Below the pieces are notes generated by a model. It saw only the letters and a program-made list of their open reading frames with translations. It did no database searches and had not been told where the DNA came from. Of a stretch of DNA of 64,000 bases, positions 51,726 through 60,730 are shown one piece after another (within the stretch, counting starts at the first letter, position 1; each line of letters begins with the position of its first letter). The translations under genes were made by a program, and so were the position numbers. The stretch comes from Brevibacillus choshinensis. GTDB taxonomy: Bacteria; Bacillota; Bacilli; Brevibacillales; Brevibacillaceae. The stretch is taken from assembly GCF_016811915.1 (NCBI RefSeq), contig NZ_CP069127.1, forward strand, positions 2,641,001 through 2,705,000. Reading direction: 5' to 3'.

Positions 51726-54014
51726 ATGAGTATGCAGCCTTGGTACCGAATGAATGAGGTAACAGAACCGGATGAATGGGAAAGCAGCCTATTGAGTGCT
51801 CTCATACGTCACGAGCTATTCCTCCACTATCAACCTATGGTCGACTTGAAGTCCGGAAAAGTAACGGGAGCAGAAGCCCTGCTGCGCTGGAATCATCCAG
51901 AAAAAGGCGTGCTGCTGCCGAAAGACTTTTTTACCTGTGCAGAAAAAGGGGGAGCACTCTCTTCGGTTGAAGAGTGGATTTTGCATACGGCTTGCAAGCA
52001 AAACAAGCAATGGCAAGATCAAGGTCTTCCACCTTTCGTAGTCTCGGTCAATATTTCCGCATTCCCTTTGCTTCATGGAGATCTCGTACGGGCGGTTGAA
52101 CAAGCGCTGCTGGACAGCGGGCTAGAACCGAAATATTTGGAATTGGAAATTACCGAAAAGATGGCGATGGATGCAGTCCGCACGATTGATATTCTGTTTC
52201 AGCTCAAGCGAATCGGTATCTCAATCAGTGTGGATGATTTCGGAAAAGGATACAGCTCCCTGAACTACCTAAAGCGTTTTCCGATCGATAAGCTGAAAAT
52301 TGACCAATCGTTCGTGGAGCAATGCTTGGAGGATGAAAAAGAGGAGTCGGTCGTGAAGACGATCATCGGAATGGCAAAAAATCTGCGCCTCCAAGTCGTA
52401 GCAGAAGGGGTAGAGACGAGGGAGCAGCTTTTGTTTCTCCAGCAAAATCTGTGTGATGCTGCGCAAGGGCACTTGATATGCAGGCCAATTTCAGCTGGGG
52501 AACTGACAGATCATTTTTCGCGCGTACAGGAGATTGTGCCAGCGATCGGGATGGGGCCGGATCAGATCAAGCAGCTCTGGAAAAAGGAGGTCCACTCCCA
52601 AGCGCGGATCGAACTGAGTGAAGCGTTGAAGAATCAACAGGGAATGACGTTCAAGTTTACAAAGATAGATGAACGGTATATCCATACACTGTGCGAAGGC
52701 GAGCTTATGTACAGGATGGGGCTGAATGCCGAGCAAGTTTTGGGCAGGGAACTGTCCGCGTTTTTGGATTCTGCCGAGGCAGAGAGAAAAACGAGTTTCT
52801 ATGAACGTGCATGGAACGGAGAAGAAAACGTCAACTACGAAGGCTGCGTGAACGGCGTCTATTATCTGGCAGCGCTGCGCCCCATTTACCAGAGCGGAAA
52901 AGTCAAAGAAGTACTGGCTTCCTGTGTGGATATTACCGATTTGAAAAAAACGGTAGAAGCGCTGCGAGCGAGCGAAGCAAAATACCGTCTGATTGCAGAA
53001 AACATGTCGGATATCATTGTTGTGCTCAATCGAGCGGGGAGCATCACCTACACGTCACCGGCTGTTACAACGGTTTTGGGTGTCCTGCCTGAGGAGCTGC
53101 AGGATCGGCAAATGCTGCAGTTCATCCTCCCCAAAGAGAAAGAAAAGGTACAGCACGCCGTGCAGAAGATGATGGAGGAAAAGCTTCCCACGCAACTCAC
53201 GTTTTCCAGTGTGCATCGAAATGGCACCGACGTCATTCTCGAAGCAAAAGGCACTCCGGTGATTGACAATCAAGGCGAGGTCCAGCAAATCATCCTGATC
53301 ATCCGAAATATCACCGCGCAAGTCCATGCAGAGGAGTTTTTGCGGAAGATCGACAAGCTGGCAGCGGTTGGACACCTGGCGGCAGGAGTGGCTCATGAAA
53401 TCAGAAATCCGGTGACTTCCATAAAAGGCTTCGTCCAGCTCTTGAGACATGATCAAGGAAAGCAGGAATATTTTGATATCATGCTGGCTGAGTTTCAGCA
53501 GTTGGAGAACATTCTGCGTGAATTTGTGTTTTTGACCCAACAGCGTTCAGCTATCTATGAGAGGGTAGCCATTGGGAAGATGCTGGAAGACGCGATAGCA
53601 CCTTTGCGGGAATCATGCACGAACCATACGTTCAAACTCCATCCCGGAACAGCACTAGACCTGCAAATCTGGTGCGACCCAAGCCAAATTCGCCAGCTTT
53701 TTGACAATCTGCTGTCCAATTCAGTCAATGCCATGCCAAACGGGGGGACTGTTCACATCAAAGTGATCCCGGAAGAACACGACAAGGTGAAGATTCAGAT
53801 CGTGGATCAGGGCTGTGGCATGTCTGAAGAGCGGATCAAACGGCTCGGGGAACCCTTTTACAGCACAAAGGAGAAAGGGACTGGTTTGGGACTCATGATC
53901 AGCTACAAGATCATGGAGTATCACGGAGGCTATCTCCATTTTACCAGCGAGCCCGAGAAAGGCACTACAGTAGAAGTGGTTTTTCCATTGGAAAAGGTCC
54001 GATCAGCTACTTGA
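51726..54014 (+). CDS. EAL-PAS-PAS-histidine kinase fusion, sporulation-kinase-like
   Basis: GGAGGA at 51715-51720 precedes ATG 51726 (another at 51732), giving 762 aa. An N-terminal EAL domain (about 15-260) keeps the key residues: E50 in EALLR, Asn in VSVNIS, EITE, D170-D171 in DDFGKGYSSL, KIDQSF and AEGVET. The family's DDFGTG has Lys for Thr here. Two PAS-like regions follow (about 300-410 and 415-535). The kinase core has H557 in AAGVAHEIRNPVTSIKGFVQLLR, an arrangement typical of KinA/KinE-type Spo0 phosphorelay kinases, and an ATPase domain (NLLSNSVNAMPNGG, GTGLGLMISYKI). No transmembrane helix is visible. It may couple c-di-GMP level to phosphorylation. Confidence 0.88.
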   Translation: MSMQPWYRMNEVTEPDEWESSLLSALIRHELFLHYQPMVDLKSGKVTGAEALLRWNHPEKGVLLPKDFFTCAEKGGALSSVEEWILHTACKQNKQWQDQGLPPFVVSVNISAFPLLHGDLVRAVEQALLDSGLEPKYLELEITEKMAMDAVRTIDILFQLKRIGISISVDDFGKGYSSLNYLKRFPIDKLKIDQSFVEQCLEDEKEESVVKTIIGMAKNLRLQVVAEGVETREQLLFLQQNLCDAAQGHLICRPISAGELTDHFSRVQEIVPAIGMGPDQIKQLWKKEVHSQARIELSEALKNQQGMTFKFTKIDERYIHTLCEGELMYRMGLNAEQVLGRELSAFLDSAEAERKTSFYERAWNGEENVNYEGCVNGVYYLAALRPIYQSGKVKEVLASCVDITDLKKTVEALRASEAKYRLIAENMSDIIVVLNRAGSITYTSPAVTTVLGVLPEELQDRQMLQFILPKEKEKVQHAVQKMMEEKLPTQLTFSSVHRNGTDVILEAKGTPVIDNQGEVQQIILIIRNITAQVHAEEFLRKIDKLAAVGHLAAGVAHEIRNPVTSIKGFVQLLRHDQGKQEYFDIMLAEFQQLENILREFVFLTQQRSAIYERVAIGKMLEDAIAPLRESCTNHTFKLHPGTALDLQIWCDPSQIRQLFDNLLSNSVNAMPNGGTVHIKVIPEEHDKVKIQIVDQGCGMSEERIKRLGEPFYSTKEKGTGLGLMISYKIMEYHGGYLHFTSEPEKGTTVEVVFPLEKVRSAT

Positions 54015-54026
54015 TCGGACCTTTGT
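53995..54026. terminator. Terminator between the EAL-kinase gene and the ywqA operon
   Basis: Eleven-base arms AGGTCCGATCA (53995-54005) and its complement (54012-54022), with A-rich and T-rich flanks, so it can serve both strands. The kinase stop codon lies inside the right arm. Confidence 0.85.
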
Positions 54027-54055
54027 TATACAGAGAAACTCAGCTTTCCACCTTA

Positions 54056-54187
54056 TTACTCGGGAGACTTTCCATAGTGTCGGCGGATGGCGTCAAGAAG
54101 GCGCAGCCAGGCATCCGGAAGTTTGGGAGGGAGCTCTGGGATCTGCTCAGGGATGGGAGAATTGGATTTTTCCTCGTTTTGACCCAC
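54056..54187 (-). CDS. Possible 43-aa protein encoded after ywqA
   Basis: On the minus strand a GTG at 54187, with AAAGGA (54199-54204) 11 nt before it, opens a 43-codon frame. It begins 8 nt after the ywqA stop codon. The peptide is acidic/Pro-rich at its start (SPIPEQIPELPPKLP) and ends in an amphipathic helix (DAWLRLLDAIRRHYGKSPE). Its regular composition and position favour a real gene, but no family was recognised. The promoter and terminator would be shared with ywqBA. Confidence 0.45.
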   Translation of the reverse strand: MGQNEEKSNSPIPEQIPELPPKLPDAWLRLLDAIRRHYGKSPE

Positions 54188-54195
54188 GGTGTCGT

Positions 54196-57051
54196 CTATC
54201 CTTTCGTGTCGAGCCAGTCACGTCGAAGGGCAAACAGCTCCCGCAGCTCGTTGGTAGAGAGTTCGGTTATCCACGACTCGCCGCTTCCGACGATCTGTTG
54301 ACTCAGCGTCAGTTTTCTTTCCATCATTTCATCGATTCGTTCTTCAATGGTTCCGAGAGAGATAAATTTATACACCTGGACGTTCTTGCTTTGTCCGATT
54401 CGGTGAGCACGGTCGGTCGCTTGATTCTCGACAGCGGGATTCCACCAGCGGTCGAAGTGAACGACGTGATTGGCCTCGGTCAAATTCAGGCCGGTGCCGC
54501 CAGCACGCAAGGAGAGGATAAAGATGGCGCCGCGTTCTTGATCGGGCAAGCTCTCGTTCTGGAAGCGTGAGATCATGTCATCTCTCGCTTCCTTTTTGGT
54601 TGAACCATTCAAGAAAAAGACAGGTCCGTATCCTTCCCGAATCAGTACGCGCTGAAGCATATTGCCCATCTCGATGTACTGGGTGAAGATCAGGCAGCGC
54701 TCTCCTTTTTGCCGGATATCGCTGATTAATTCCAGCAGACGCTCCAGCTTGTGGGATCGGCTCGCCTCATCTCTGGCCATGCTCTCGCCGAGGAACAAGG
54801 CGGGATGATCACAGAGCTGCTTGAGTCTCGAAAGCGTCGTGAGGATGAGTCCGCGCCGTTCCATTGGACTCGTGTTTTCCATGCGGGCGAACATCTCCTG
54901 AATGGCAGTTTCATAGAGCGCTCCCTGCTCTGCGGTGAGAGGCACGTATTCCTTGGCTTCATTCTTTTCAGGAAGATCCAGCTGAATATGCGGGTCCGTC
55001 TTCACACGCCGGAGCAAGAACGGCTGAATCAGGCGTTGGACTTGCTGGATCAGACTCTGATCCTGATCCCGCTCGATAGGCTGCACATACCGTCTCGCGA
55101 ATTCGCCGAGGCTTCCTAAATAGCCAGGATTCAAGAAATCAAAAATCGACCATAGCTCGCTCAAACGGTTTTCGATCGGTGTACCAGTCAAGGCGATCCG
55201 ATGCCAAGCATTCAAATCTCGCACAGCAGAGGCTTGCTTGGTGTAGGCGTTTTTGATGTTTTGCGCTTCATCCAGACAGATCGTATTCCACGTCACCATC
55301 GATAGCTCTTCCTCATCCAAATGAGACAAGGCGTATGACGTGATGACCAGATCCGCTCCGGCGATGGCAGGGAGGAAATCCTCCTTCCGTTGCCGCGCAT
55401 TTCCGTAATGAATAAATACCTTGAGCGAGGGAGCGAATCGTTCCAGCTCCTTCTGCCAGTTTCCGATGACAGAAGTCGGGCAGATCAGTAGCGAGGGGGA
55501 GTCCCCGCCTCCTTCCTGCTTCAAGTGGAGTAAATATGTGATGAATTGGACCGTTTTCCCTAGCCCCATGTCATCCGCCAGGCAAGCTCCGAGACCGAAT
55601 CGGCGGAGGAAGAACAGCCATGAGCTTCCTTCCAGCTGATATTTGCGCAGCGTCCCCTGAAACGCCGGCGGCTGCGCAAGAACGGGAACTTCCTTCGTTT
55701 CTTGCAGTTGATGCATCAGCTGCAGCAAATGCTGATTCAACTCCACTTCGACGGAAAGGGGATAGGACTCCTGATCGTAATCCTCTTCCGGCTCATCCTC
55801 CAATTCAGCGGGTGCAGTCAAATGCATCTTCATGACATCACGCAAGGTCAGCGCATTTTTCCCTCTCGATTTTTTCAGGGTCTCCTGCAGCTGCAAGAAC
55901 AGATCAGGGGTCAGCTGCACCCAATGCCCGCGGATTTTAAGCAGTCGCTGCTTCTGCATAATCAACTGTTGGAATTCATCTTCACTGAGCTCGACGGGGC
56001 CGAGTGCAAGCTTCCACTCGAAATCCATGAGTTGCGAGATTCCCAAATACGACTGCCGGCTCGCTCCGACAGAGGAGGTGACCTTCGCTTTCAGCTTCGG
56101 CTTGACCCGTCTGACCTGTTCCCACCATGCCGGTAAAAAGACGTGGATGCCGGCTTGTACGAGCAATAAACTGCTTGCAGTCAAGAACGTCCAGGCTTGT
56201 TCATTTGTGAGATGAGCCCGCAAGATCCCGCTCTTTTCCGACTCTTCCCAAGGCAATATGTCACGGCATTTGTGGATATCATGCAGGAAGCGATCCCAAT
56301 GCTCCAGCCAGTCAGCCGGTATGCCAGACGATGAGTAGCCATGTGGGGTGTCCAGATCTTGCTCCATGAGAAAGAGGCGGTCCGTTTCTTCACGATCCTG
56401 CAAGTAGACGGAAAGCAGCCATTCCCCATAGCTGTCCTCAGCCTCGATCAGGCGCAAACAGGTCCGAAACGGGGTGAGGTCGGGGAGCCAACCGATCGTT
56501 TGCAGCCATTCGCGTTCCTCCATATGAGGCGACAAATCCCCACCCATGACGGTCAGGGCAGGGTACTGAGTCAACAACTGATCCCAAGCGAGTCCGACCT
56601 CGCTTTTGGAAAACAGCGTCTCCTCCAATGCGAGCGATAGCCATCTGTTTCCAAACGGGGGATAGTCGTCAGGCGTATCGATCAGCTTCCAGCCATAGTG
56701 TCCAGCCTTCCATTGGGAAAAATCCGGGGATATGCGTCCGGATGCCAACGCTTTGTGAATGGCATTCGCTGTTTCCTGATAGCTGGAAAACGAATGATCC
56801 GTCTTGTATACCATGTGCTCGAGCCAGGCAGGAGTGGCAAAAAAGGAAAGGGCTTCGGAGGGGCTCAGGAGCAATCCTTGCTCGGATTTCTCCAGGAATG
56901 TCCCGTAGAACGATTTTTCATCCCAGGCAAACAGCACTCCTGCCAGCTTCTCCGGATCCACCATTTCTCCGTGCGTGCCCGTTCCGGTGATCAAAAAGCG
57001 TCCGTCTGCCAATATTTCCGCAGCTAAACCCAGCGTTGTGACAGTGGTCAT
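54196..57051 (-). CDS. ywqA: SNF2-family helicase (YwqA/HepA-like)
   Basis: The 951-aa protein has a long N-terminal region (about 1-440) characteristic of bacterial SNF2 proteins associated with SWIM proteins. The two RecA-like helicase lobes follow: Walker A DDMGLGKTVQF near 496, LDEAQNIKN near 593, and C-terminal motifs FILSLRAGGTGLNLTEANHV and QATDRAHRIGQ. It is an ATP-driven DNA translocase, probably in DNA repair or nucleoid remodelling. Its ATG overlaps the ywqB stop by 4 nt, so the two are translationally coupled. The same gene pair occurs in B. subtilis as ywqA-ywqB. Confidence 0.92.
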   Translation of the reverse strand: MTTVTTLGLAAEILADGRFLITGTGTHGEMVDPEKLAGVLFAWDEKSFYGTFLEKSEQGLLLSPSEALSFFATPAWLEHMVYKTDHSFSSYQETANAIHKALASGRISPDFSQWKAGHYGWKLIDTPDDYPPFGNRWLSLALEETLFSKSEVGLAWDQLLTQYPALTVMGGDLSPHMEEREWLQTIGWLPDLTPFRTCLRLIEAEDSYGEWLLSVYLQDREETDRLFLMEQDLDTPHGYSSSGIPADWLEHWDRFLHDIHKCRDILPWEESEKSGILRAHLTNEQAWTFLTASSLLLVQAGIHVFLPAWWEQVRRVKPKLKAKVTSSVGASRQSYLGISQLMDFEWKLALGPVELSEDEFQQLIMQKQRLLKIRGHWVQLTPDLFLQLQETLKKSRGKNALTLRDVMKMHLTAPAELEDEPEEDYDQESYPLSVEVELNQHLLQLMHQLQETKEVPVLAQPPAFQGTLRKYQLEGSSWLFFLRRFGLGACLADDMGLGKTVQFITYLLHLKQEGGGDSPSLLICPTSVIGNWQKELERFAPSLKVFIHYGNARQRKEDFLPAIAGADLVITSYALSHLDEEELSMVTWNTICLDEAQNIKNAYTKQASAVRDLNAWHRIALTGTPIENRLSELWSIFDFLNPGYLGSLGEFARRYVQPIERDQDQSLIQQVQRLIQPFLLRRVKTDPHIQLDLPEKNEAKEYVPLTAEQGALYETAIQEMFARMENTSPMERRGLILTTLSRLKQLCDHPALFLGESMARDEASRSHKLERLLELISDIRQKGERCLIFTQYIEMGNMLQRVLIREGYGPVFFLNGSTKKEARDDMISRFQNESLPDQERGAIFILSLRAGGTGLNLTEANHVVHFDRWWNPAVENQATDRAHRIGQSKNVQVYKFISLGTIEERIDEMMERKLTLSQQIVGSGESWITELSTNELRELFALRRDWLDTKG

Positions 57052-58649
57052 AAATATAGATTTCCTCTCCTTAGCTCCTCCTGGAAAGCACGCAATCGGT
57101 TATGCTTGGCACCCAATTGATCCACGTAGCGCTCCCAACGAGATTCTTGGTTCGCTTTGCTGTAAGCCGTACGAATTTTCTTCAGCAGCTTGATCGCTTC
57201 CTTGTATGCGGGACGGTTTCGCTCTGCGATCAGTCGATTCACTTCACGGACGTAGAGCGGGAAGGTCAGCGCGGGATGTGTCTCTTCCAATTCTTTGAGT
57301 GGAGCCGTGAGAACATCCGTCAAAGGAACCTGATAAGACATTTGCAAGTCCATCCATTGGCGAAATTGTTTTTGCTCATACAAATACGTTGCGTATTCGT
57401 GGAAGCTGCTTGGCAGGAACTGTTTCAGTCCAGCTCCGCATTCTTCGCCTCGTCCTTCTCTCTCCATAGCCTCTTGCCAAATCGCCGCGACGAGCTGGTA
57501 ATTTTGCGGATCTGCCTGACCGATCAACGAGTGAAGAGCATCCGTCCAAGCCAGGAAGCGAGACCACTTTTCGTTGCGAGCAAACATTTTCAAATATGGA
57601 AGGTAGAAAGAGAGAGAGAGTCGCTGATTCGAGCTCCAAATGCGAATAGCCGCCTCGTCTTTCTCTTCCATGACATAAAAGTGGGCACGCAACAGACGAT
57701 AGACGTCTTTCGCTGAAGATGCAGCGTCAGGATCGCGCATCAAACGGTCGAGATCCTCGATTTCTGACTGAATCCATTCGTCTACCTGAAGCAAGCTCCA
57801 CCAGAGCAGTTGATAGGCAAATGTCCAATAGAGAGCTGAGGACTCAGTTCCCTTCATCCTTTTGACGGTCAGAAGGGTTTGTTCCAGCAATTCTGGATGC
57901 TGATCGCGGAGCCTGGCGTCATCCATGTAGAAAAGGGTCGCTTCCAGCTGCTCGAGGAGTCTCTCTGCAGTCTGGGACAAATCTTGGAACCAATAGGATT
58001 GCCGGTTCGTTTTGACAAATTCCTGCAGCTTTAACAGATGAAACACGTTGGCATGTACCGCAAAGAGCTGCGCGCGTTCGGGCGGCCATGCAGCTGCAAC
58101 TCCGAGTACGTTTTGATAACTCGACAAAAGCTCGGAGGACGCCCGGTACGTCTCCATCGCGGAGGGCAAATTACGGGTCCAGCTCTCAAAAAAGGACCAC
58201 CAATCCTGAACAGGACTGTCTGGCTTTAGTGGAGATTGTACGGCCGCACCTTCTTGCGGGCTTGGCAATGCCAGGTTTTTATAAGCGGGCACGAGCATGG
58301 CGGGAGAGAATCTCGCGCGTCTCGGCTGCTGCGCTCGGGACATGTATTGGCGAGGGTTCTCAAATACGCTGTACATTTGAAAGAAGGTAGCTGCAATGTG
58401 CTTGCACAGTCGGGTGTAAGGGCAAGTGCACGTACTGTTCTGGACGTCTTCCAGATCCAAGACGACGCGATATACCTGCGACCCTTGGACGTCACTCGTC
58501 AGCAATGTTCCTTTTTCTACACGGGTGTTGAAGACCACGCCATCTGAAAAATAGGAGTAGCCGCGCTCCATCACCGATCCTTCCGCAAAAACAAGGAGCT
58601 GTTCTCCCGCCTGCACCGCTTGTTCCCGAGTCAGTTCTCTTTGCAACAT
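57048..58649 (-). CDS. ywqB: SWIM zinc-finger protein (YwqB-like)
   Basis: The 533-aa protein carries one SWIM zinc finger: C74-x-C76-x5-C82-x-H84 in STCTCPYTRLCKH. A long helical region without recognised domain follows. SWIM fingers bind DNA or proteins and often pair with SNF2 ATPases, as here. GGAGGATCTG precedes the ATG. It is the first gene of the ywqBA operon. Confidence 0.9.
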   Translation of the reverse strand: MLQRELTREQAVQAGEQLLVFAEGSVMERGYSYFSDGVVFNTRVEKGTLLTSDVQGSQVYRVVLDLEDVQNSTCTCPYTRLCKHIAATFFQMYSVFENPRQYMSRAQQPRRARFSPAMLVPAYKNLALPSPQEGAAVQSPLKPDSPVQDWWSFFESWTRNLPSAMETYRASSELLSSYQNVLGVAAAWPPERAQLFAVHANVFHLLKLQEFVKTNRQSYWFQDLSQTAERLLEQLEATLFYMDDARLRDQHPELLEQTLLTVKRMKGTESSALYWTFAYQLLWWSLLQVDEWIQSEIEDLDRLMRDPDAASSAKDVYRLLRAHFYVMEEKDEAAIRIWSSNQRLSLSFYLPYLKMFARNEKWSRFLAWTDALHSLIGQADPQNYQLVAAIWQEAMEREGRGEECGAGLKQFLPSSFHEYATYLYEQKQFRQWMDLQMSYQVPLTDVLTAPLKELEETHPALTFPLYVREVNRLIAERNRPAYKEAIKLLKKIRTAYSKANQESRWERYVDQLGAKHNRLRAFQEELRRGNLYL

Positions 58650-58684
58650 TTGGTCAGATCCTCCGCACGAAGTGTCATCCCTCC

Positions 58685-58713
58685 ATTATAACCCAAACAG
58701 CGGGGAATGGAAA
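58685..58713 (-). promoter_or_regulatory. ywqBA promoter
   Basis: Minus-strand -10 TATAAT (58685-58690) and -35 TTTCCA (58708-58713) are 17 nt apart, 36 nt before the ywqB start. Confidence 0.55.
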
Positions 58714-58727
58714 AAGGAAGAGCGCAA

Positions 58728-59768
58728 CTACTCCGTAATTCCATTGAGATATCGGAAAATCACGTCGTAGAGAGGATCTTTTGACTGGTACAGACTGACC
58801 ATAGCCTGTTTTCTGCCGTTTTTGCCAAAGAACCAGCCTCCTGTATACCACGCGAGAGGGGATTCGTATCCGTAGGGCCCAAAATACCGTCCTTGTGCAT
58901 CCGTTCCGCCTGTTGCCCCCAGGCGTAAATACTCGAGCAATTTCTCGCGCTTCGCTTGATCATATGTGACGGCCAAGTCGAACTCGATCATGACTCCCAT
59001 GTCGTTCTCATAGGCAGATGCCGCGGCTTGACTGATGCTGCGTTGGGGATTGAAGTACGCATTGGGCTGCAGAAAGGCGAGGTCAAAGCCCAAGGATCGC
59101 CATTCGTTCCATCCGTTCGCCAGCTGATAGGGAATCCAGATCGACTGCAGGGGAACCCCGTTTTCTTTGCAAGCATGGATTTCCCGATTCACCTCAGTCA
59201 TGACAAAACGGTCATCGAATGCGCCTCCATACTCGTACAGGCTCTCTTGCAGCCAATAGAAGCCTTTTAGATTCAGGCAGCATTTCAATGGACGGTTTGA
59301 CCAATTTTCTAGGAACAGGCAAATCCACTCGACGACAGCCCGGATGCGAAGGTGATCACTCGGAAAGATTTGAGGATTGGGATAGGGGAGAGCGATCCAG
59401 ACGTTCGTGGAAGAAAGAGAGGATCTTTGAACTGCCTGACACAGTGCATCGAGGTTCCGATCGCACAAAAAAAGCTCGTTTTGGTACCGCACCCATTCGT
59501 TCCAATTGGCGGGGGCTTTCTCGTTACGAGGCAGGAATCGGCCTTCGCCGGATTCATTCAAGATTCCCAGTGCGAGAAACAAAAAATCGGTAAACATCGT
59601 TCCGTCCACGCAGCCGGTGACTTCATCCGTATGTGTCAGGAGTGGAAGAAAATCAGTAGGCTCCCAAAACTGATAGTGAGGCGTACCATCCGTACCAATG
59701 CTGTAACCCGTATAGGCGAGAAACAGCTGATCGATCTGTCCTTTGCTCAAAGAAGGATATGGAGACAC
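58728..59768 (-). CDS. DUF4855-like protein
   Basis: The 346-aa protein has no signal peptide. The sequence pattern (DRFVMTEVNREIHACKENGVPLQSIWIPYQLANGWNEWRSLGFDLAFLQPNAYF) and a barrel-like alternation match DUF4855 proteins, which are distantly like glycoside hydrolases. It includes GVMIEFDLAV with a conserved acidic pair. Function is unknown. It lies upstream of ywqB in the same direction, but the ywqB promoter falls between them. It could be a sugar- or spore-related hydrolase. Confidence 0.7.
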   Translation of the reverse strand: MSPYPSLSKGQIDQLFLAYTGYSIGTDGTPHYQFWEPTDFLPLLTHTDEVTGCVDGTMFTDFLFLALGILNESGEGRFLPRNEKAPANWNEWVRYQNELFLCDRNLDALCQAVQRSSLSSTNVWIALPYPNPQIFPSDHLRIRAVVEWICLFLENWSNRPLKCCLNLKGFYWLQESLYEYGGAFDDRFVMTEVNREIHACKENGVPLQSIWIPYQLANGWNEWRSLGFDLAFLQPNAYFNPQRSISQAAASAYENDMGVMIEFDLAVTYDQAKREKLLEYLRLGATGGTDAQGRYFGPYGYESPLAWYTGGWFFGKNGRKQAMVSLYQSKDPLYDVIFRYLNGITE

Positions 59769-59874
59769 GGATCACCACCGCTTTCCCCGAGGATTGGAGC
59801 TATCATCCTTCATGTATATGAAAAAACGGCTTGGACTATCCGTGCTCCTGAAGTGCAAGCTGGATGATGTTGAA

Positions 59875-59943
59875 TGTTTATGGAAGGTTTATGACTGATT
59901 TTGAACGAAAATGATTGTTTATGAAAGGTGCCTGCGATATAAT
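59875..59943 (+). promoter_or_regulatory. fru promoter with DeoR-type direct repeats
   Basis: TGTTTATGGAAGG (59875-59887) and TGTTTATGAAAGG (59916-59928) are near-identical direct repeats 41 nt apart, with a partial GGTTTATGA between them (59886-59894). The -10 TATAAT (59938-59943) lies 17 nt after TTGTTT (59915-59920), so the second repeat covers the -35 and spacer. Repression by FruR is likely. Confidence 0.7.
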
Positions 59944-59974
59944 CAGGGACAAGAAGCACAAAGAGGAGGTAACC

Positions 59975-60730
59975 ATGCTAACTCCTGAGCGCCATCAACT
60001 CATTTTATCCTTGCTCAAAGAGAGAGATACGGTTCGCATCAATGAACTGGTTGAAATGACAGGGGCCTCAGAGTCCACGATCCGTCGTGACCTGAGTGAA
60101 CTGGAAGAGCAGTCCCTTCTGAAACGTGTACACGGAGGAGCATCCTCCCTGCAAAACAAGATAGAAGAACCGACGATGCTGGAAAAATCGGTCAAATACG
60201 AGCGGGAGAAGACGGCTATCGCCAAATATGCCGCAAGCCTGGTGAGCGAACGGGACTCGATCTTTATCGACGCAGGCTCGACGACCTCGCGCATGGTTCC
60301 CTTTTTGCCATACGAGAATATCGTGGTGGTCACGAACAGTCCGGACATCGGGATTCAGCTGATCAAGCGAAACATCAAGACATTTCTTCTTGGTGGTGAA
60401 TTGAAAGCGGCTACATGGTCACTGGTTGGGCGGGATGCGATCAAATCGATTGGACAGTATCGATTTGACAAATGCTTTATCGGCACAAATGGAATCGATC
60501 TCACCCATGGGCTGACGACTCCCGACCCGGACGAAGCCTACGTGAAGCAACTGGCTTTGCAGTATTCGGACAGACGCTTTGTCCTTGCCGATTCATACAA
60601 ATTCAATCGAGTGACCTTTGCCAAAATGGGGGACTTCTCCCATGTGACCGTCGTCACAGACGATGGGCTGGGGGCGGATGACCAGGTAGCGTACGGCAAA
60701 TTAACGACAATAAAAGTGGTGAGAGCATGA
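59975..60730 (+). CDS. fruR: Fructose operon repressor (DeoR family)
   Basis: The 251-aa protein starts at ATG 59975 behind AGAGGAGGT. A DeoR helix-turn-helix (about 1-57: LVEMTGASESTIRRDLSELEEQ, KRVHGGAS) is followed by a sensor domain (about 72-235) with DAGSTTSRM, LLGGELKAATWSLVG, GTNGIDLTHGLTTPDPDEA and VLADSYKFNRVTFAKM. The effector is presumably fructose 1-phosphate. Its end overlaps fruK by 4 nt (ATGA), so it is cotranscribed with the genes it controls. Confidence 0.93.
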   Translation: MLTPERHQLILSLLKERDTVRINELVEMTGASESTIRRDLSELEEQSLLKRVHGGASSLQNKIEEPTMLEKSVKYEREKTAIAKYAASLVSERDSIFIDAGSTTSRMVPFLPYENIVVVTNSPDIGIQLIKRNIKTFLLGGELKAATWSLVGRDAIKSIGQYRFDKCFIGTNGIDLTHGLTTPDPDEAYVKQLALQYSDRRFVLADSYKFNRVTFAKMGDFSHVTVVTDDGLGADDQVAYGKLTTIKVVRA

